This document shows, one piece after another, positions 4,840-6,262 of a DNA stretch of 6,262 bases. Source of the stretch: DATGLW01 sp035293965. GTDB lineage: Bacteria > Actinomycetota > Acidimicrobiia > Acidimicrobiales > RAAP-2. The DNA is taken from contig DATGLW010000100.1 of the NCBI GenBank assembly GCA_035293965.1, forward strand, positions 1-6,262. Reading direction: 5' to 3'. Below the pieces are notes generated by a model that was given only the letters and a program-made list of their open reading frames with translations, was not told the DNA's origin and searched no databases. A program made the translations under genes and the position numbers. Every line of letters begins with the position of its first letter. The stretch's first letter is position 1.

Positions 4840-5554
4840 CGGGGCGGTGAACCAGATCGCGCTCGACCAGGAGGCGGTCGTCGACGCGGCGTGCCGCCTC
4901 GTCGAGCGGGTGGGCGCCCGCGAGCTCACCATGCGCATGCTGGCCCAGGAGCTCGGAGCCTCCACGATGGCCGCCTACCGGCACGTGCCGAGCAAGCGGG
5001 CGCTCCTGCTGCTCGTGGCCGACGCCATCGTGGGCCGGGTGGAGGTCCCGCCGCCCGACGCCGGCGACTGGGAGACCCGGCTGCTCAAGCTCGAGCTCGC
5101 TGCCTTCCACGAGCTGTGCAAGGTGCCGGACCTGTTGGACCTCCTTCCCGACGAGAGCTTCCCGAGCCGCGAGCGGCTCACGAGCGCCGTGGTCGACATC
5201 CTCCTCGAGGCCGGGTTCGACCCGAGGACGGCGGCCCTGGCACACGAGATGTTCTTCGGCTACGTGCAAGGCCAGCTCAAGATGCGACGGCAGCTCGAGG
5301 CGCGCCCGCGGCAGCCCGAGCGGCGCCCCGCTGCGGCACCGGGGAAGCCGGAGGTCCTGCTCGGCAGCGTCGTCGTGGACGGCCGCGAGCAGGTCATCGA
5401 CTTCGAGGAGTACTTCGACTTCGGGCTGCGGGTCATCCTGGCCGGCCTGCGCCAGCAGCTCCAGCGGACGTCGTGCAACGAGCCGGCAGCGGATCCGGGC
5501 CCCGTCGAAGGCGACGGCCCGGCCGAGTGCGCCGGTCCGGGCACCGCCGTCTGA
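4835..5554 (+). CDS. TetR/AcrR-family transcriptional regulator
   Basis: This protein of 239 aa is slightly longer than the typical 190-220. The N-terminal DNA-binding domain is clear: helix 1 DQEAVVDAACRLVERVG (11-27), then ELTMRMLAQELGASTMAAYRHVPSKRALLLLVADAI (30-65), with the helix-turn-helix at about 33-52 and the family's AAYRHVPSK signature. The remainder (about 80-210) is a mostly helical ligand-binding and dimerisation region, broken by a Pro/Arg-rich insert (155-173) and ending in a Pro/Gly/Ala tail (216-239) that looks disordered. Such proteins usually repress nearby genes until a small molecule binds. The ferredoxin gene diverging from it and the amidohydrolase gene downstream are the likeliest targets. 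The start is uncertain: ATG at 4835 is used here, GTG at 4847 is a good alternative. The ligand cannot be predicted. Confidence 0.88.
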   Translation: MIGAVNQIALDQEAVVDAACRLVERVGARELTMRMLAQELGASTMAAYRHVPSKRALLLLVADAIVGRVEVPPPDAGDWETRLLKLELAAFHELCKVPDLLDLLPDESFPSRERLTSAVVDILLEAGFDPRTAALAHEMFFGYVQGQLKMRRQLEARPRQPERRPAAAPGKPEVLLGSVVVDGREQVIDFEEYFDFGLRVILAGLRQQLQRTSCNEPAADPGPVEGDGPAECAGPGTAV

Positions 5555-5589
5555 GCCGCTCGCTTCCCCGGGGGGCGCTGCCGGCGCCG

Positions 5590-5618
5590 TTGCCGCCGAC
5601 GGGGGGCATGTGTATGTT
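5590..5618 (+). promoter_or_regulatory. Candidate promoter for the amidohydrolase gene
   Basis: TTGCCG (5590-5595) and TATGTT (5613-5618) are exactly 17 nt apart, and the -10 sits in the only AT-rich patch of the spacer (ATGTGTATGTTGTAAG, 5608-5623). This is the best sigma-70-like promoter in the window. Transcription would begin near 5625, leaving a leader of about 126 nt. The repeated TGT in the patch shows no inverted partner, so no operator is claimed. Confidence 0.5.
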
Positions 5619-5665
5619 GTAAGCACCCTTGGGGCGGTGGACCCCGCCCGAGGGTGCGTGCCTCC

Positions 5666-5694
5666 GGCTCGCCGGCCGAGCGCCGGCGCGAGCC
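5666..5694 (+). promoter_or_regulatory. Hairpin in the predicted amidohydrolase leader
   Basis: GGCTCGCCGGC (5666-5676) pairs with GCCGGCGCGAGCC (5682-5694) apart from a 2-nt bulge, with loop CGAGC: an 11-bp, almost all G-C stem. It lies about 40 nt downstream of the predicted transcription start and 56 nt before the ATG, too far to hide the ribosome site directly. No riboswitch class is recognised. Confidence 0.35.
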
Positions 5695-5750
5695 AGGGCG
5701 TCACGGCACCGTGGTCCTGACGGCTGCAGAGGGGACAGAAGGGGGAACCC

Positions 5751-6262
5751 ATGGCTCTCGCCACCACCAACGGGCTTCGCTACATCGACTCCGACGGCCA
5801 CATCCTCGAGCCGCCAACCGGGATGCTCGAGTTCGCGCCGGCCAAGTTCCGCGACCGCATCTGGCACATCGAGACCGACGCCGACGGCACCGAGTGGATG
5901 GTCTTCAACGGGCAGCGGAACCAGGCGGGCGGCCTGGCCGGCACGGCCGGGTTCAGCGACGAGGAGGTGGAGCGGGTCCGCAACCTCGAGATCCCCTACA
6001 CCAAGACCCGCCCGTCGGGATGGACCGCCTCGCTGCGGCTGGCCGACCTCGACAAGGACGGCATCGAGCTGTCCGTGCTGTACCCGACGTTCCTGCTCGG
6101 CCTCCAGAGCGTGACCGACGTGGAGTTCGGCGCCGCCCAGGCCCGGGCCTACAACGACTGGTGCGCCGAGCACCTCAAGGAGGGGCAGGGCCGGCTGTTC
6201 GGTGCGGGGGCGCTGCCGCCCATGCACCACGAGGACGACGTGGCCGTGGTGGCCGAGGAGCT
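5751..6262 (+). CDS. Metal-dependent amidohydrolase, PF04909-type (N-terminal part, cut by window end)
   Basis: The frame is open to the right edge, giving 170 complete codons. The family is indicated by YIDSDGHILEPP (11-22), in which D15 and H17 stand at the usual metal-binding D/HxH position after the first strand, and by LRLADLDKDGIELSVLYPT (95-113), the typical DxDxxGI..xVLxPT block leading to the second strand, followed by AQARAYNDWCAEHL (129-142) and GRLFGAGALPP (147-157). These enzymes form a TIM barrel with one or two metals and hydrolyse or decarboxylate cyclic substrates. Full members are often 350-400 aa, so more than half is missing. The ATG at 5751 follows a GGGGGAA purine run closely and lies just before the first barrel strand. 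It reads in the same direction as the TetR gene, 196 bp downstream, probably from its own promoter. The substrate is unknown; actinobacterial catabolic loci often carry such genes. Confidence 0.9.
   Translation, partial: MALATTNGLRYIDSDGHILEPPTGMLEFAPAKFRDRIWHIETDADGTEWMVFNGQRNQAGGLAGTAGFSDEEVERVRNLEIPYTKTRPSGWTASLRLADLDKDGIELSVLYPTFLLGLQSVTDVEFGAAQARAYNDWCAEHLKEGQGRLFGAGALPPMHHEDDVAVVAEE

Noticed and set aside
5571..5590. Hairpin GGCGC/GCGCC after the TetR stop as a terminator
   Set aside because: Only a 5-bp stem, no following T-run, and it abuts the amidohydrolase promoter candidate; no better than chance in GC-rich DNA.
4015..5622. A 535-codon plus-strand open frame across SDR, ferredoxin and TetR
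   Set aside because: Low-complexity Arg/Gly/Ala translation, out of frame with the recognisable SDR and TetR genes, and antisense to the ferredoxin.
4667..5770. A 367-codon minus-strand open frame opposite TetR
   Set aside because: No family motif; His/Arg/Glu/Gly-rich composition typical of antisense frames in high-GC DNA; TetR on the other strand is unambiguous.
1..6262. tRNA, rRNA, CRISPR array, insertion sequence or phage attachment site
   Set aside because: No cloverleaf-like arms, no regularly spaced repeats, no transposase or integrase motif and no terminal inverted repeats with target duplications were seen on either strand.

Overview
The window is very GC-rich bacterial DNA. Most codons in the real genes end in G or C, GTG starts are likely, and some promoters look leaderless (TANNNT about 6 nt before an RTG start). 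Together with the gene families present (TauE/SafE permease, ABM monooxygenase, Gfo/Idh/MocA oxidoreductase, SDR, single-cluster ferredoxin, TetR, PF04909-type amidohydrolase), this fits a high-GC actinobacterium, possibly an Acidimicrobiia- or mycobacterium-like lineage. The lineage is inference. High GC makes long antisense and out-of-frame reading frames common here, and I treated these as shadows.

Layout. 1-133: a structured stretch with a 9-bp hairpin and possibly the tail of an upstream gene. 134-943 (-): TauE/SafE-family membrane permease. 944-1105: divergent intergenic region with possible overlapping promoters. 1106-1405 (+): small ABM-family protein, convergent with 1427-2266 (-), a 279-aa protein I do not recognise. 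2267-2466: the most structured spacer in the window, with two tandem triloop hairpins, a dyad with a GAAA centre and a 16-bp dyad beside a -10 box. 2467-3570 (+): divergent Gfo/Idh/MocA-like oxidoreductase lacking several expected active-site residues. 3644-4426 (+): SDR. 4476-4670 (-): 64-aa ferredoxin, convergent with the SDR. 4835-5554 (+): TetR-family regulator, divergent from the ferredoxin. 5751-end (+): amidohydrolase, cut by the window edge.

The right half (SDR, ferredoxin, TetR regulator, metal-dependent amidohydrolase) looks like part of a catabolic locus of the kind actinobacteria use for lipids, terpenoids, steroids or aromatics. The ferredoxin belongs to the type that usually feeds electrons to a cytochrome P450, but no P450 lies in this window. 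The left half is a set of short, separately promoted genes with no obvious shared pathway. No RNA gene, insertion sequence, CRISPR array or phage gene was seen. I find no clear new multi-gene system. The best leads are the atypical oxidoreductase, the unidentified 279-aa protein, and the regulatory region between them.
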